NCBI GenBank assembly: GCA_052174495.1
Contig: JBQMRR010000097.1
Coordinates: 1 to 64,000, forward strand
Reading direction: 5' to 3'
Length of the DNA: 64,000 bases
From: Arsenophonus sp052174495
GTDB lineage: Bacteria > Pseudomonadota > Gammaproteobacteria > Enterobacterales > Enterobacteriaceae
The position numbers and the translations under genes are program-made. Positions within the stretch are counted from its first letter, which is position 1, and each line of letters starts with the position of its first letter. Under the pieces are notes generated by a model that saw only the letters and a program-made list of their open reading frames with translations, had not been told where the DNA came from and made no database searches. This document shows positions 9,210 through 20,305 of the stretch, piece by piece.

Positions 9210-11905
9210 ATCAAACTCAGTCTGAGCCATCACTAAACAAAACTTATCAACCAACTGCAATTGAACAACCTTTATATGCGCACTGGGAAAGAAATGGCTA
9301 TTTTGTACCACATGGTGATAACAGCAAACAGTGTTTTTGTATTGTGATCCCGCCGCCTAATATCACGGGTAATCTGCATATGGGGCACGCTTTTCAACAA
9401 ACCATTATGGATACGTTAATCCGATACCAGCGGATGCAAGGGAAAAATACCCTTTGGCAAAGTGGTACAGATCACGCAGGGATCGCCACTCAGATGCTTG
9501 TTGAGCATAAAATTGCTGCAGAAGAGAATAAAACTCGTCATGACTATGGGAGAGAAGCATTTATTGAAAAAATTTGGAAATGGAAAAACGAGTCTGGAGG
9601 TAATATTTCGCAACAAATGCGACGACTGGGTGATTCGGTTGATTGGCAACGTGAACGCTTTACTATGGATGAAGGCTTCTCTAAAGCAGTAAAAGAAGCA
9701 TTTATTCGACTCTATCAAGATGATCTTATTTATCGCGGCAAACGATTAGTTAATTGGGATCCAAAGCTACATACTGCTATTTCTGATTTAGAAGTTAAAA
9801 ACCAAGAAGTCAACGGTTTTATTTGGCATTTACGTTATCCACTTGCTGATGGGGTAAAAACCGCAGCAGACCAAGATTATTTAGTTGTTGCCACTACTCG
9901 ACCAGAAACTATGTTTGGTGATACAGGTGTAGCGGTTAATTCTGCTGATACGCGCTATAAAGATTTAATCGGAAAACAAATTTTACTACCATTAGTTAAC
10001 CGTCGTATTCCTATCATCGGTGATGAACGCGTTGATATGAAAAAAGGTACTGGCTGTGTGAAGATTACACCAGCTCAGGATTTTAATGACTATGAAATGG
10101 GAAAACGTCACCAGTTGCCGATGATTAATATTTTTGATTTTAATGGTCATATCCGCCAACAAGCTGAAGTATTTGACAGCGAAGGTAACCCTAGTACTAT
10201 TTATACCACGACAATAATTCCTGCCCTCTATAAGGGAATGGAGCGTTTTGCTGCCCGTAAAACGATGATTAGCGAATTAGAAAAACTAGGATTTTTAATC
10301 GCCATAAAACCACATCAACTTACTATTCCTTATAGCGATCGTGGTGGTGTTATTATTGAACCTATGCTGACGGATCAATGGTATATTCGTATTCTGCCAT
10401 TAGCACAACAAGCCATCGCGGCAGTAAAAGATGGTCGTATACAGTTTATTCCTAAACAGTATGAGAATATGTATTTTTCCTTGATGCAAAATATTCAAGA
10501 TTGGTGTATTTCACGACAATTATGGTGGGGACATAGAATACCAGCCTGGTATGATGAATCTGGTAATATCTATGTTGGACATGACGAAGAGGAAGTCCGT
10601 CAAGAAAACAATATTAGTGTTGATATTAGCCTACATCAGGATCAAGATGTATTAGATACTTGGTTCTCTTCTGCTCTGTGGACCTTTTCAACATTAGGTT
10701 GGCCAGAAAACAGTGAGGCGTTAAAAACTTTCCATCCAACAGACGTGTTGATTAGTGGTTTTGATATTATCTTTTTCTGGATATCCCGCATGATCATGTT
10801 GACGATGTATTTCATCAAAGATGAAAATGGCCAAGGGCAAATTCCTTTTAAAATTGTCTATATAACAGGTCTAATACGTGATGAAGAAGGGCAAAAAATG
10901 TCAAAATCCAAAGGCAATGTCATTGATCCGTTAGATATAATTGATGGTATCTCGCTGGAAGATTTAATAATAAAACGTACTAGCAATATGATGCAACCTC
11001 AATTAGCCAGAAAAATTTCTAAACGTACCAATAAAGAATATCCACATGGCATTAAAGCACATGGTACAGACGCTTTACGCTTTACGCTCACAGCGTTAGC
11101 ATCTACTGGGCGAGAGATCAATTGGGATATGAAACGCCTTATTGGCTATCGCAATTTTTGTAATAAACTTTGGAACGCCAGTCGTTATGTATTGATGAAT
11201 ACTGAAGGACAAGATTGTGGTCAACATGGTGGGGAAATAACTTTTTTGTTGGCTGATCGCTGGATCATGGCAGAATTTAACCAAACGGTAAAATTATATC
11301 GTGAAGCGCTTGATAGTTATCGATTTGATATCGCTAGCAATATTTTGTATAAATTTACATGGAACCAATTCTGTAATTGGTATTTAGAACTATCTAAGCA
11401 GTCCTTTCATAAAGGAAAGGAAGCCGAAATTCGGGCAACACGTTATACCTTGATTGAAATACTGGAAAGCTTATTACGGCTAGCACATCCTATTATTCCA
11501 TTTATTACCGAGACGATCTGGCAACGGGTAAAAATAGTTAAGGGCATCAACATTCAACAAGACACTATCATGTTACAACCTTTCCCAACCTTTAAACCAG
11601 CAAAAATTGATGAAGAAGCCCATTCTGATCTAGAATGGATAAAAGAACTTATTATTGCCATACGTAATATTCGAGCAGAAATAAATATCTTACCCGGTAA
11701 GCCATTAGATCTGCTGTTACGTAATACTAATTACACAACAAAACGGCGTATTACAGAAAATCTAAATTTTATTCAGGCAATGGGTCGCCTTAATTCGATT
11801 ACTATTTTAAATGAACATCAATCAACACCACTTGGTGCATCTAAACTAATAGATGGTGCTGAAGTATTAATCCCAATAACAACTTTAATCAATAAAGATA
11901 CTTAA
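9191..11905 (+). CDS. valS: Valyl-tRNA synthetase, truncated at the C-terminus
   Basis: Class I synthetase charging tRNA-Val. Present in order: the HIGH-type site (PPPNITGNLHMGHAF, about residues 55-69), the editing domain with TTRPETMFGDTG, the KMSKS loop (GQKMSKSKGNVID), and the anticodon-binding domain. The product has 904 residues against 951 in E. coli and carries about 18 extra residues at the N-terminus if the ATG at 9191 is used. It stops at DGAEVLIPITTLINKDT, just where the C-terminal coiled coil should begin; a TAA replaces a Glu codon there. That coiled coil, which helps hold the tRNA, still reads as a fossil downstream. The catalytic and editing parts look intact, so the enzyme is probably active but binds tRNA less tightly (inference). 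Confidence 0.95.
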   Translation: MEKKPVNQTQSEPSLNKTYQPTAIEQPLYAHWERNGYFVPHGDNSKQCFCIVIPPPNITGNLHMGHAFQQTIMDTLIRYQRMQGKNTLWQSGTDHAGIATQMLVEHKIAAEENKTRHDYGREAFIEKIWKWKNESGGNISQQMRRLGDSVDWQRERFTMDEGFSKAVKEAFIRLYQDDLIYRGKRLVNWDPKLHTAISDLEVKNQEVNGFIWHLRYPLADGVKTAADQDYLVVATTRPETMFGDTGVAVNSADTRYKDLIGKQILLPLVNRRIPIIGDERVDMKKGTGCVKITPAQDFNDYEMGKRHQLPMINIFDFNGHIRQQAEVFDSEGNPSTIYTTTIIPALYKGMERFAARKTMISELEKLGFLIAIKPHQLTIPYSDRGGVIIEPMLTDQWYIRILPLAQQAIAAVKDGRIQFIPKQYENMYFSLMQNIQDWCISRQLWWGHRIPAWYDESGNIYVGHDEEEVRQENNISVDISLHQDQDVLDTWFSSALWTFSTLGWPENSEALKTFHPTDVLISGFDIIFFWISRMIMLTMYFIKDENGQGQIPFKIVYITGLIRDEEGQKMSKSKGNVIDPLDIIDGISLEDLIIKRTSNMMQPQLARKISKRTNKEYPHGIKAHGTDALRFTLTALASTGREINWDMKRLIGYRNFCNKLWNASRYVLMNTEGQDCGQHGGEITFLLADRWIMAEFNQTVKLYREALDSYRFDIASNILYKFTWNQFCNWYLELSKQSFHKGKEAEIRATRYTLIEILESLLRLAHPIIPFITETIWQRVKIVKGINIQQDTIMLQPFPTFKPAKIDEEAHSDLEWIKELIIAIRNIRAEINILPGKPLDLLLRNTNYTTKRRITENLNFIQAMGRLNSITILNEHQSTPLGASKLIDGAEVLIPITTLINKDT

Positions 11906-12090
11906 CTAACGCGGATAGAGATGAAGAACTACATAACTACATAAATTAACTAAAAATAGCAACTGTTAAAAACAAATTAGCTAACGATAGCTTTATTAGC
12001 CGAGCATCTGCTGTTACTGTTACTGTTAAAAAAGAGCGTAAGCGATTAACAACATATTTGACAACAAAACAAAAACTGACTAGTCAAAAA
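11906..12090 (+). pseudogene. Fossil of the ValS C-terminal coiled coil
   Basis: Directly after the valS stop the DNA still encodes, in shifting frames, LTRIE, then KNKLANDSFISRASAVTV and KKERKRLTTYLTTKQKL. This follows the E. coli tail ([20 protein letters not shown], then EREKLEGYAEAKAKL) block by block. In-frame stops and at least one frame change separate it from valS. The doubled TTACTG unit inside it is a small tandem insertion. Confidence 0.88.
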
Positions 12091-12294
12091 GTAACTATTA
12101 GGTCTTCTTAAATAAGAAACAACACTAATACACTTATTTAGAAATATTGTTAAATAACAAGCTTACCCTAACTAGCATACCATCTCACCTTAAATAGGTA
12201 TATCAGCTGATTATAATCTCTGTTCTTTCTATTCTAATAATTTAATTCTAGTGTATAAAATGCATTCAGTTCAATATCTTTTGTTCAAAAAGAA

Positions 12295-12700
12295 CAATTA
12301 GGATCTTTAAAAAAAACTACCTATAACCATCATAATTAATGCAAATTTTTTAGTTAACATCATCAATTGCACGACTTGCTTATCAATTAATTCTATATCA
12401 ATCACAGTATCTCCATAAACATCATAACACGTCAATATCATACTATCTTCAATTTCTAAATCTTCAACATTGTACATTTCATAAGCAAATTTAAATACTA
12501 CTAAATTACCAGTTTTCTAATAACTTAAAGTCTTCGGCCAAAAAGTAATGTTCTACTTTATATGAAGCATTCGGATCATTACCACTTTCTAATAATTCTT
12601 TGATAATTAAATGAGTTTCTGATCACCAATATGCGCCCTCTGCTTTTTCTCCAGTAAGAAATTTCTGTAAAAATTTACTGTTCTGATAATATTTTTTAAA
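12295..12700 (-). pseudogene. rraB: rraB (RNase E inhibitor B) remnant
   Basis: RraB binds RNase E and modulates mRNA decay. On the minus strand the pieces ETHLIIKELLESGNDPNASY, KVEHYFLAEDFKLLE, FKFAYEMYNVEDLEIED and LIDKQVVQLMMLTKKF match E. coli RraB in order ([35 protein letters not shown] and so on), with frame changes and stops between them. The acidic C-terminal tail is unreadable. Most of the protein is still traceable, so the loss is not ancient. Confidence 0.9.
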
Positions 12701-13189
12701 AGCTATCCCTTCTCCAATTAAAAACTGCTCTTATATATCACAAAACACATTATGATCACTGCTGTTCCTTGCTATATTTTAACATCCAAAAAGAGTATCT
12801 TTCTACTGCTCTTCTAGTACTTTTTATTAATCGTCTCGAGTTCTCTATCCTCCATTTACATTAATATAACAGTGAATTTTACTTTCTTTCATAGCCAAGA
12901 AAGGAGAGGAACTTCTACTATTTTAATAAAAAATTATATTCAGATTGAATTGGATTTTTTATAAATCATGACTTGAATATAAATTCAATATAAAATTAAA
13001 CAAAATTACTGATTTCTGTTTAATGAACAGCAATTCGCTTAGAATTATTTAAATGAAAATAAACAAAAAAGATTGATTAAGAATCAATTTTTGATTTAGT
13101 TAAAAATAAATAAACTATCAATTTAATTATTGTAAAGTTACGCTCTTTTTTGGAGCATGAAATTTCGAAAATGCTATCGTATTCCTGCT

Positions 13190-13350
13190 GATTGATTGGA
13201 TGAATGATATACGATAAAGAATCTATACTAGAACTATCAGTAAAACTAGATATTACCCATGAATTCCTTGCATGAACTTATCCGTAATGGTCCTAAGTAG
13301 ATAATAGGAATCGCTTATTTATTTAAAGCACTTTATGATCTTCCTTCTGA
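13190..13350 (+). mobile_element. IS256-family remnant, left-end fragment
   Basis: The stretch reading ACTAGATATTACCCATGAATT, followed by GCATGAACTTATCCGTAATG and a GATAATAGGAATCGC-like block, aligns with the N-terminal coding part of copies A, D and K (LLHELIRNA in conceptual translation). Only this part is present. Confidence 0.6.
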
Positions 13351-13820
13351 AATCTAATAATATGACAGACAGACTGAATTTTTATTTCATCTTAAAAAAA
13401 ACCATATAGCAATGCATTCAACTCTCTATCCTCATTTTTTCGATACTAAAGTATTTCCGGATCTTCTAGGTGCAATTTATCTGGCTTTCAAGCAAAACGC
13501 GGCTCAAGGGCGAGCTCTGACAACGCTATGTATAAGTGCATTGAGAGGATAATGGTAATAATTTATTCTTACAGATAAATTCATAAGCTATAGGAGGGCT
13601 AAAAATAATTCATTTCTTCTTAGCCATTTGTAAGAAATATAAAGATAACTTGTCCGATAAATCGGACAAATGCGTATAGGATGCTAATTTTATAATCTGA
13701 CAAAATACCTAGAAAATAATTATGCATATGTTATCCCTGCTGCCTAACTAAACTACTTTTACTGTTGATAACGGCTAAATAATTTTTTTTTAAAAATACG
13801 ATGAAATGTTAACTTATAGA

Positions 13821-13848
13821 GCACTCGCTCTATGGAGCGAGTGCTTTT
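13821..13848 (+). terminator. Orphan intrinsic terminator
   Basis: A perfect 10-bp GC-rich stem, GCACTCGCTC, loop TATG, GAGCGAGTGC, followed by TTTT. No live gene ends here, so it marks the 3' end of a vanished transcription unit. A second perfect hairpin, TTGTCCGAT/ATCGGACAA, lies at 13650-13669. Confidence 0.75.
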
Positions 13849-15079
13849 CCCTGCAGCATCTTTCTAAGAAAGATGTTCACGGGGCAATGTTGTGCTTATC
13901 TCAATGTTTCTACCGCTATTTACTGTAACTTTAAAAGCAAAAACCTGCAGTTCAGGTGACTTTAAAACTAGCAAGGAGCAATTAATAGCGAAGAATTATA
14001 TTTTATCCGACTATAACTAGCAATATATTACTTTCACTATTTCTTATTTTTTTGACCTTTTCAACAATAACTGCCCACTACTTAAACCTCTGATTTCTCG
14101 CACCTGAACACTTGCCGGATTTATGCTACAGTGGACACCTAAACAGAATATTGAAATTAGCATCTTCTATGCCTTGTAGACTTATGATTGATAACTCAAT
14201 CAATATCTGTATTTTATATTCCGTTAAAGTGTCGGTTTAGAATATTAAACATGCTATATGGCGTAATTTTCTCTTGAAAATAGCTGTCTAAAATCTGGCA
14301 AAACGCTATCATCCGACTTCTGCGTTGCAACTATGATTTAATAAATCCCACTTATCTTTCTGTTCTTGTACAGATATGCGCTACAGGAATCAGTTATAAG
14401 CGTGCACCCTGAAAGGCACACAGTGCAGACGTTACTAGAAAGTGCGACTTTAAAAAGATAAAATGAATGTAGCATAGCGAAAATAGCCTCTCTGACGCTA
14501 AAATACTCGGTATCTGTATTAAAATGTAACTTTCCTGAGTGGGGAAAGTTGTACATCATTACTATAATCAATTAACTAGATAGTAATTGGAGGACAATAG
14601 CAGATCTCTTCCATTTGATATGGCAAGAGATAATCAGGCGATATATTAGGCATATTTTAGCGAGTCATATTAAGATTATCAGTCATTATTCTTTCTTGTC
14701 AAATCGTAAACGAAGACATCTTATTACCAAAGATGTATTATATAAGTCGCTAAAGATGACATCTCATAAAAACCAAAAAAAGAAAATTCGCGCCCTAATA
14801 AAAAATTTCTATGCACAGATACGTACAAATGCATTCTGTATGTAGAGAGATTACGTTTATTAACGCTCAACTTTGCCTATGCAAAGTAACAAAAATTGTT
14901 ATCAGGAAAGAATACATAAAATAAAAAATGACATTTATTAATCCAAACCTAGAATAATCTATAAATTATTACTTTAGATTAAAAAATATTCATTTTAATG
15001 AATTTTTACTAATAATAGAGCTATAAATTGATCCTTTTTCATTTTAGGAAAAATAGATCGTTTTCACACTCCTCTTAAA
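13849..15079. other. Non-coding stretch, no gene recognised
   Basis: About 1.2 kb of broken frames. The open frames at 14338-14571 (minus) and 14615-14845 (plus, Lys/Arg-rich) have no family signature that I can recognise and no good ribosome binding site context. Probably eroded genes. Confidence 0.55.
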
Positions 15080-15385
15080 GAGTGATTGAATTTATTAACC
15101 ACGAATAACATTCCTCGATAAGGCTGCGTCGTGCATACTCTCGTAGCACGGCTTTTTAGATTCAGACTCAACGCAGCGGTGCCCCTATAAAGTTAGTTAG
15201 CACGATTACGGATGAATTATAAAAGAGATCACAGGTAATATCTAATTTCTCAGATACCCCTATATGGTAGACTTTTTATAGCATATCGTCTCTCTGTTGT
15301 TAACATTATTTATAAAATTAATCAACAAGGATATTCTATCATCTTTGAAACTACATATATAAGAAATGAACATAACTCAAAAACC
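15080..15385 (-). mobile_element. IS256-family remnant, left end, reverse
   Basis: The end of the stretch (CGTCTCTCTGTTGTTAACAT, an ATTAATCAAC-like block, then an ATATCTTTGAAACTACATATA-type terminus) is the reverse complement of the left end shared by copies D, F, G and K. Only the left quarter of the element remains. Confidence 0.75.
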
Positions 15386-15484
15386 TATTATTCAAGAATA
15401 ATAACCCTTTTAATGGTATTGCATCTACTCTAGTTTGCCTAGAAAAGTAGAAACCGTCTCAGTAAATTTAAGTTTCTGACCCTG

Positions 15485-15600
15485 TAAGGTACATAATGTT
15501 TAATTTAAAGATAGAAAATAGATTTATGAAGCATAAGAGTGAACCTATCTCCTAACATCATCATATACGAAACTTGCTAATAACTCAGTATCAATCTCTA
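15485..15600 (+). mobile_element. IS256-family remnant, right-end fragment
   Basis: TTTAATTTAAAGATAGAAAA, TAGATTTATGAAGCATAAGA and the following CATACGA...TTGCTAATAACT block match the right ends of copies A, D, H and K. Just the last 100 or so bases of the element are present. Confidence 0.75.
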
Positions 15601-15699
15601 ATTGAATAGTAAAATTCTCTTTCAGTCGATGAAAGGGTGGTTTAAAACCAGACCATGGATTTTTTAATAAAAACCATACTATCTTCTAGAAGAAGATAA

Positions 15700-15960
15700 T
15701 TAATGTATAGTATCGGCAATAATTTAATAAAAAAATTACAAAAATCCGTCTATTGTTTTAAACATGCCGCAAAATATGGGTATACTAAAGCTCAGGACCG
15801 TTTAGGTGTTCACTATAACAAAGGGCATAGTGTTTTAAATAACTAATAAAACCTAGATTGGGAATTAACTATCGAATCTTGTAATGGTAATAAAGAAAGT
15901 TATAAACTTTATGATAAAATCAGTAAATTTTCTCTAATAAAGAGATTAGGCTAACAAAGA
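15700..15960 (+). pseudogene. Sel1-like repeat protein remnant
   Basis: The frame starting near 15703 reads HAAKYGYTKAQDRLGVHYNKG, a clear Sel1-like repeat (A..G...AQ..LG..Y..G). After two stops it continues WELTIESCNGNKESYKLYDK, like the last repeat of such proteins (AxxxGNKxSxKLRDxI). Sel1-repeat proteins act as scaffolds for protein-protein contacts in many Gram-negatives. This one is dead: two in-frame stops and no complete repeat array. Confidence 0.7.
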
Positions 15961-16009
15961 TCATTCAGAAGGTTAAATTAAAAATAAACTTATTTAAATT
16001 AATTGAAAT

Positions 16010-19000
16010 TTATAATTCTCCGACTTTTCTTTCCGGATTACGCCCAGATATATTTTTTGTTACACTTCGTAATAAATTATCACCGGCTATATTAACTTGG
16101 GCTTGAAAGGGTGGAAATGATAGCGTAATCCCATGTTGCGAAAAGCCGAGTAATATATTTTTATGAACTTCATGGCGAGCTGGCATTCTATGTCCCATTT
16201 CTGCCGCATAGATACGTAATTCAAAGATTTGAATACCTTGTTGTAAATCAACAAGGTATACTTCTGGTGCCGGATTAATTAAAATCATTGGCGTTTTCTT
16301 AGCGGCATTTAGCAATATCTGACTAATCTTGGAACTATCTATATCAGCAGGTGCAGGAATGGTTAAAACAATACGAGTAATAGTATCAGATAATGACCAA
16401 TTAATAAATTGCTCGGTAATAAAAGCTTTATTAGGAATAATAATTTCTTTGTGATCCCAATCCGTTAAAGTTGTTGCTCTTGTATTAATTTTTGTAATAC
16501 TTCCTGTTAAGTCACGAATAGTAACGGTATCGCCAATACGAATTGGTTTTTCAAATAAAATCATTAAACCAGAAATAATATTAGCAAAGATTTCCTGTAG
16601 TCCGAAGCCCAATCCAACACCCATCGCAGCAATTAACCATTGTAATTTTGACCACTCAATTCCAAGCATAGAAAATCCGACTAAGCTACCTATAAGCGCA
16701 ATAGTATATTTAGTCAAGGTTGTGATTGCATAACCTGTCCCAGGTGTTAAATCAAGGTGCTGTAACAGGGCAAGTTCTAATAATGCTGGAAAATTTCTAA
16801 TTAGTTGTGCAGTAATTATAATAATGAGAATAGTAATAAATAACGAGCTGAGGGTGATCGATTGAATAGTATCTACACCATTGACTGTAGTAGTGACATT
16901 CCAAAGCCGGATATTTTCCAGAAAAGAGAAGGCTGAATGTAACTCAGACCAAATTAAAATCAGTGAGACTAACGCTATCATAGTAAGAATAGATCGCACA
17001 AGGCCCAAAGATTTTGCACTTATTGCATCTAAGTCAATTGTACTTTCTTCGATATCAACTAAACCTTCGCTACTACTATTAATATTACTATTATTATCAC
17101 CTTCATCTCTTGCCCGTTGAGCAAGAATGTCAGCACGACGCTGCTTTGCTCTTTCAAAAGCAATTTTACGTCGTTGGATAGACATCCAGCGACGTATTAT
17201 ATGATATATAATCAACAAAAAAAACCAAATTGCAACAGAAGTTTCTAGCCTGGCTAAAAGTTCTTGAGATGTTGAAAGGTAGCCCAATAGTGCAGCAACC
17301 GCAGAAAAAATTGGTGCTATAATAAGTAATAACCACAATATATTGCTAATTGCATTTTCACCTGAGCCATGACGATCTAGATAAAGCGGTACACCTACTC
17401 GTTTCAGATTATGTGTAATCAAACTTAGTACAATACAGAGTAATAAAAAGCATATCCTGCCTAAGCTTGGAGCAAATTCACGATCATTATAATATTCAAA
17501 TGTAATCAAGGCCATAATTAATGGTACTATAACAAAAATTAATAATTGATAGTAACGCATCGCCCTTTTTACATTTTCTTCTAGCCAGCCAAAATGAGAA
17601 ATAAACAATCCATTTGGCAGCGCAAAAGTAGCACTAATCATAAAAACCCATAAAACCGGTGTTGTTGCTCTCACCCCAGAGCCAATAGCAGTTGCCATTT
17701 GGAATTGCCAGGCGCTTTGTAGACCATAACCAATTGCTGACCATAAAATAGGTAAAGGAAGTGCGATCAGAATCGACCAAAATACCGTTCGTAAGGTTAA
17801 AGCAAAGCGATCTTGAGTTACTTTACCAATTTGTGTACTAGAGCGAAGAAGAAAATTATTATAATGCTGATGTGTGCTAATACTAAAAATAACGATAGCA
17901 ACAGCAGTGAGTAAGTATAGCAAACTATCCTGACTAGCAAAGATAACTTTAATTGCGCCACTGAGTTGAGATAAAGTATCTAATGATAGTAAGCGAGTTA
18001 GATCTTTTACTATTGTAATTGGATAATTAAGATTTATAGGATCGGTATCCGCGATCCAGAACATATAACGATGGGTCGCATCTTTGATATCTGTTAATAC
18101 ATCAGTTAACTGGGTTGCCGCAACGTAGAGCTTAGTTAATTCCAATATTTCACTGTCATAACCAGAAATTATTGAACTCAATAATTCTTTTCGAGTTTGG
18201 ATAAGTGAATTATAAATTTGCGTTTGCTCTAACGTCAAATTTTTTATTTCGTCTTGCTTTTCCTCATTTTCTTTATTATTAAAATCAAGATTTTCTAACA
18301 TATCTTGATACTTAAGGCGATCAATCCGTTTGTTGATGATTTCTCTATCAATTTGCTGATTTTTAGGAATTTCTGGTAAATGGTATAACTGTGCACGTAA
18401 TGCTTCACCCAAAGTAGTTGAACCGCTTAACCATTGAGCCTGCTCACGAATTGTCCCAAGCGCTTGACGAACGGTTAATATATCACTAGAAGTACGACGT
18501 TGCCTTTGTTCAATATCATTTATTCTGTATGCTTGTTCATTAAGTCTTTGTGATAATTTATGATTTAGTTGTAATTGTGCTATTAAAAATTTAGGAAGTT
18601 CTCCTCCTTGGGCGGCTAACATTTCAGTGTGCTTAAGCGCCAGTTGTGCTTTTTGTTGTCGCTGAAAATTTAGATGATTTCTTAGTTGTTGAAGCTCTTG
18701 ATCAATTTGCTGATAACGTTTTTTAAAAATATCAATTCGCAAACGAGCAATTTCTTGGCGATTATTGGCTGAAAGCTGTGCTATTTCAAGTTCATTTGTT
18801 TTTGCTTTTCTTGCCATAACTTCTGTTTGTGCTAAATTATATTGTGCTTCAGCTAAAGGAGAAACTGGAACATGCAGCGATTGCAGTCTTATGGTAGAGT
18901 CAGAAAGCAGGCGGCGAGCCTCTAACAATTGTTGGGGTAATGTTATAAGAGAATCGCTGATTTCACGATTTTTATCTTGCTCTTGTTGAATTTGTCTGCT

Positions 19001-19381
19001 TTGCTCAAGTAATTGACTACTAGCCTGAACAATACGTTGTTCGAGTTCGAGGATAGTTATATTGGTTGGTATAGTAACCATTTTATTACTTTCAATAATA
19101 AATTGTTGTTGTAATTCTTTTATTATTTTAGGGAAATCATCAATTGCTTTTTGATAAGCACGGGTTTTTTTCTCTGATTCTTTCGCCTCTGACAACCAAT
19201 TTATGGCAACTTGTAATGCCTGAATAATCTCTGCATTTTTTAAATTTTTATTTACTTCAAGTTGTTTTATCTCTTTTTTAATTTGTGCTTCATCAAGATT
19301 AATTGCTGAGAATATAGGTATCGTGATGAATAAGAGAGTAAATAGAATGCCAATTCTCAGGCGCACAATATGATTCCTCAA
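16010..19381 (-). CDS. mscM: Miniconductance mechanosensitive channel MscM (YjeP type)
   Basis: Large MscS-family channel of the inner membrane that opens under membrane tension and limits osmotic damage. The 1123-residue product (E. coli 1107) begins with a signal peptide (IGILFTLLFITIPIFSAI), followed by about 450 periplasmic residues rich in coiled coil (many Gln, Leu, Glu, Arg), then roughly eleven membrane segments. The MscS core is near the C-terminus: GVGLGFGLQEIFANIISGLM is the pore helix and the next block, FEKPIRIGDTVTI, starts the beta domain. It lies 6 bases behind psd in the same orientation, the usual enterobacterial pair. One of the longest intact genes here, so it is under selection. 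Confidence 0.95.
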   Translation of the reverse strand: MRNHIVRLRIGILFTLLFITIPIFSAINLDEAQIKKEIKQLEVNKNLKNAEIIQALQVAINWLSEAKESEKKTRAYQKAIDDFPKIIKELQQQFIIESNKMVTIPTNITILELEQRIVQASSQLLEQSRQIQQEQDKNREISDSLITLPQQLLEARRLLSDSTIRLQSLHVPVSPLAEAQYNLAQTEVMARKAKTNELEIAQLSANNRQEIARLRIDIFKKRYQQIDQELQQLRNHLNFQRQQKAQLALKHTEMLAAQGGELPKFLIAQLQLNHKLSQRLNEQAYRINDIEQRQRRTSSDILTVRQALGTIREQAQWLSGSTTLGEALRAQLYHLPEIPKNQQIDREIINKRIDRLKYQDMLENLDFNNKENEEKQDEIKNLTLEQTQIYNSLIQTRKELLSSIISGYDSEILELTKLYVAATQLTDVLTDIKDATHRYMFWIADTDPINLNYPITIVKDLTRLLSLDTLSQLSGAIKVIFASQDSLLYLLTAVAIVIFSISTHQHYNNFLLRSSTQIGKVTQDRFALTLRTVFWSILIALPLPILWSAIGYGLQSAWQFQMATAIGSGVRATTPVLWVFMISATFALPNGLFISHFGWLEENVKRAMRYYQLLIFVIVPLIMALITFEYYNDREFAPSLGRICFLLLCIVLSLITHNLKRVGVPLYLDRHGSGENAISNILWLLLIIAPIFSAVAALLGYLSTSQELLARLETSVAIWFFLLIIYHIIRRWMSIQRRKIAFERAKQRRADILAQRARDEGDNNSNINSSSEGLVDIEESTIDLDAISAKSLGLVRSILTMIALVSLILIWSELHSAFSFLENIRLWNVTTTVNGVDTIQSITLSSLFITILIIIITAQLIRNFPALLELALLQHLDLTPGTGYAITTLTKYTIALIGSLVGFSMLGIEWSKLQWLIAAMGVGLGFGLQEIFANIISGLMILFEKPIRIGDTVTIRDLTGSITKINTRATTLTDWDHKEIIIPNKAFITEQFINWSLSDTITRIVLTIPAPADIDSSKISQILLNAAKKTPMILINPAPEVYLVDLQQGIQIFELRIYAAEMGHRMPARHEVHKNILLGFSQHGITLSFPPFQAQVNIAGDNLLRSVTKNISGRNPERKVGEL

Positions 19382-19387
19382 ATAAAA

Positions 19388-20305
19388 TTATTCAGATCTA
19401 TCAATTAAATTTTGTAGATTTGTCTGTTCCTCAGTATTTGAATAAAATGATTCTGCTAATAATTCTCCTACTCGAGTAACAGACCCTGCCTTTAGAGTAG
19501 AATTAAGTTTAATATAGTTTGATTTAAACAAATTAATAACAGTTGAACCCAGTTTGAATTTTCCCATTTCTTCACCTTTTTTTAAGTAAATTGCACCTGT
19601 TTTATCTCTTTCTGGATAAATCCAGTGTTTGATAATTCCTTCCCGTTGATTATTGACGCACCCAGACCAACTAGTATCGATGCTTCCAACAATTATTGCA
19701 CCTATTAGAATTTGTGCTATCGTTCCAAACGATGTTTCAAAAATACAGATTAGACGTTCATTACGAGCAAAAAGATTAGGAACATTCATTGTAGTTAATT
19801 GATTAACAGAAAAGAGATCACCAGGAACGTAAATCATTTTAGTTAGTAATCCATCACAAGGCATATGGACGCGATGATAGTTACGTGGAGATAAGTAAGT
19901 AGTTACAAACAACCCATTTCGAAACTGATTGGCAAGTATATAATTGCCTGCTAGTAATGCATCTAAACTGTAAGAATAACCTTTAGCTTGTAGGATCTGA
20001 TCATTCATGATTAATCCTAATTGGCTTATTACACCATCGGCCGGTAGAGCAAGTTGATTATTACCTGCAACAATAGGACGCATATTTTCTTTTAAAGGTC
20101 TAGTAAAAAATTCATTAAAAGTAGCATAAGCAGAAAATTCACTTTCTTTGGCTTCTTCCATGTTAACTTTATAAAACTTGGCAAAAAATTTGATAATTAA
20201 TTGCATAAATCCAGATAATTTTCGATTCGAAAGCCAACCTATTAATTGTGTTAACCATTGTTTTGGTAATAAATATTGTAATTTTATCTTTATTTTTTCC
20301 AGCAT
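19388..20305 (-). CDS. psd: Phosphatidylserine decarboxylase proenzyme
   Basis: Converts phosphatidylserine to phosphatidylethanolamine, the main enterobacterial membrane lipid. The 305-residue proenzyme holds the self-cleavage site LGST (in GKFKLGSTVINLF), where the Ser becomes the pyruvoyl group, plus ALPADGVISQLG with the catalytic Asp and NYHRVHMPCDG with the catalytic His. It is slightly shorter than E. coli (322) because the variable C-terminal tail is cut. It is transcribed with mscM. The normal upstream neighbour rsgA is a pseudogene. With pgsA and cdh it gives the window a set of phospholipid genes. Confidence 0.96.
   Translation of the reverse strand: MLEKIKIKLQYLLPKQWLTQLIGWLSNRKLSGFMQLIIKFFAKFYKVNMEEAKESEFSAYATFNEFFTRPLKENMRPIVAGNNQLALPADGVISQLGLIMNDQILQAKGYSYSLDALLAGNYILANQFRNGLFVTTYLSPRNYHRVHMPCDGLLTKMIYVPGDLFSVNQLTTMNVPNLFARNERLICIFETSFGTIAQILIGAIIVGSIDTSWSGCVNNQREGIIKHWIYPERDKTGAIYLKKGEEMGKFKLGSTVINLFKSNYIKLNSTLKAGSVTRVGELLAESFYSNTEEQTNLQNLIDRSE

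Noticed and set aside
13351..13560. Open stretch with FDTKVFPDLLGAIYLAF-like residues as a gene
   Set aside because: Fewer than 50 codons, no family recognised, and flanked by stops. May be part of an eroded gene but cannot be supported.
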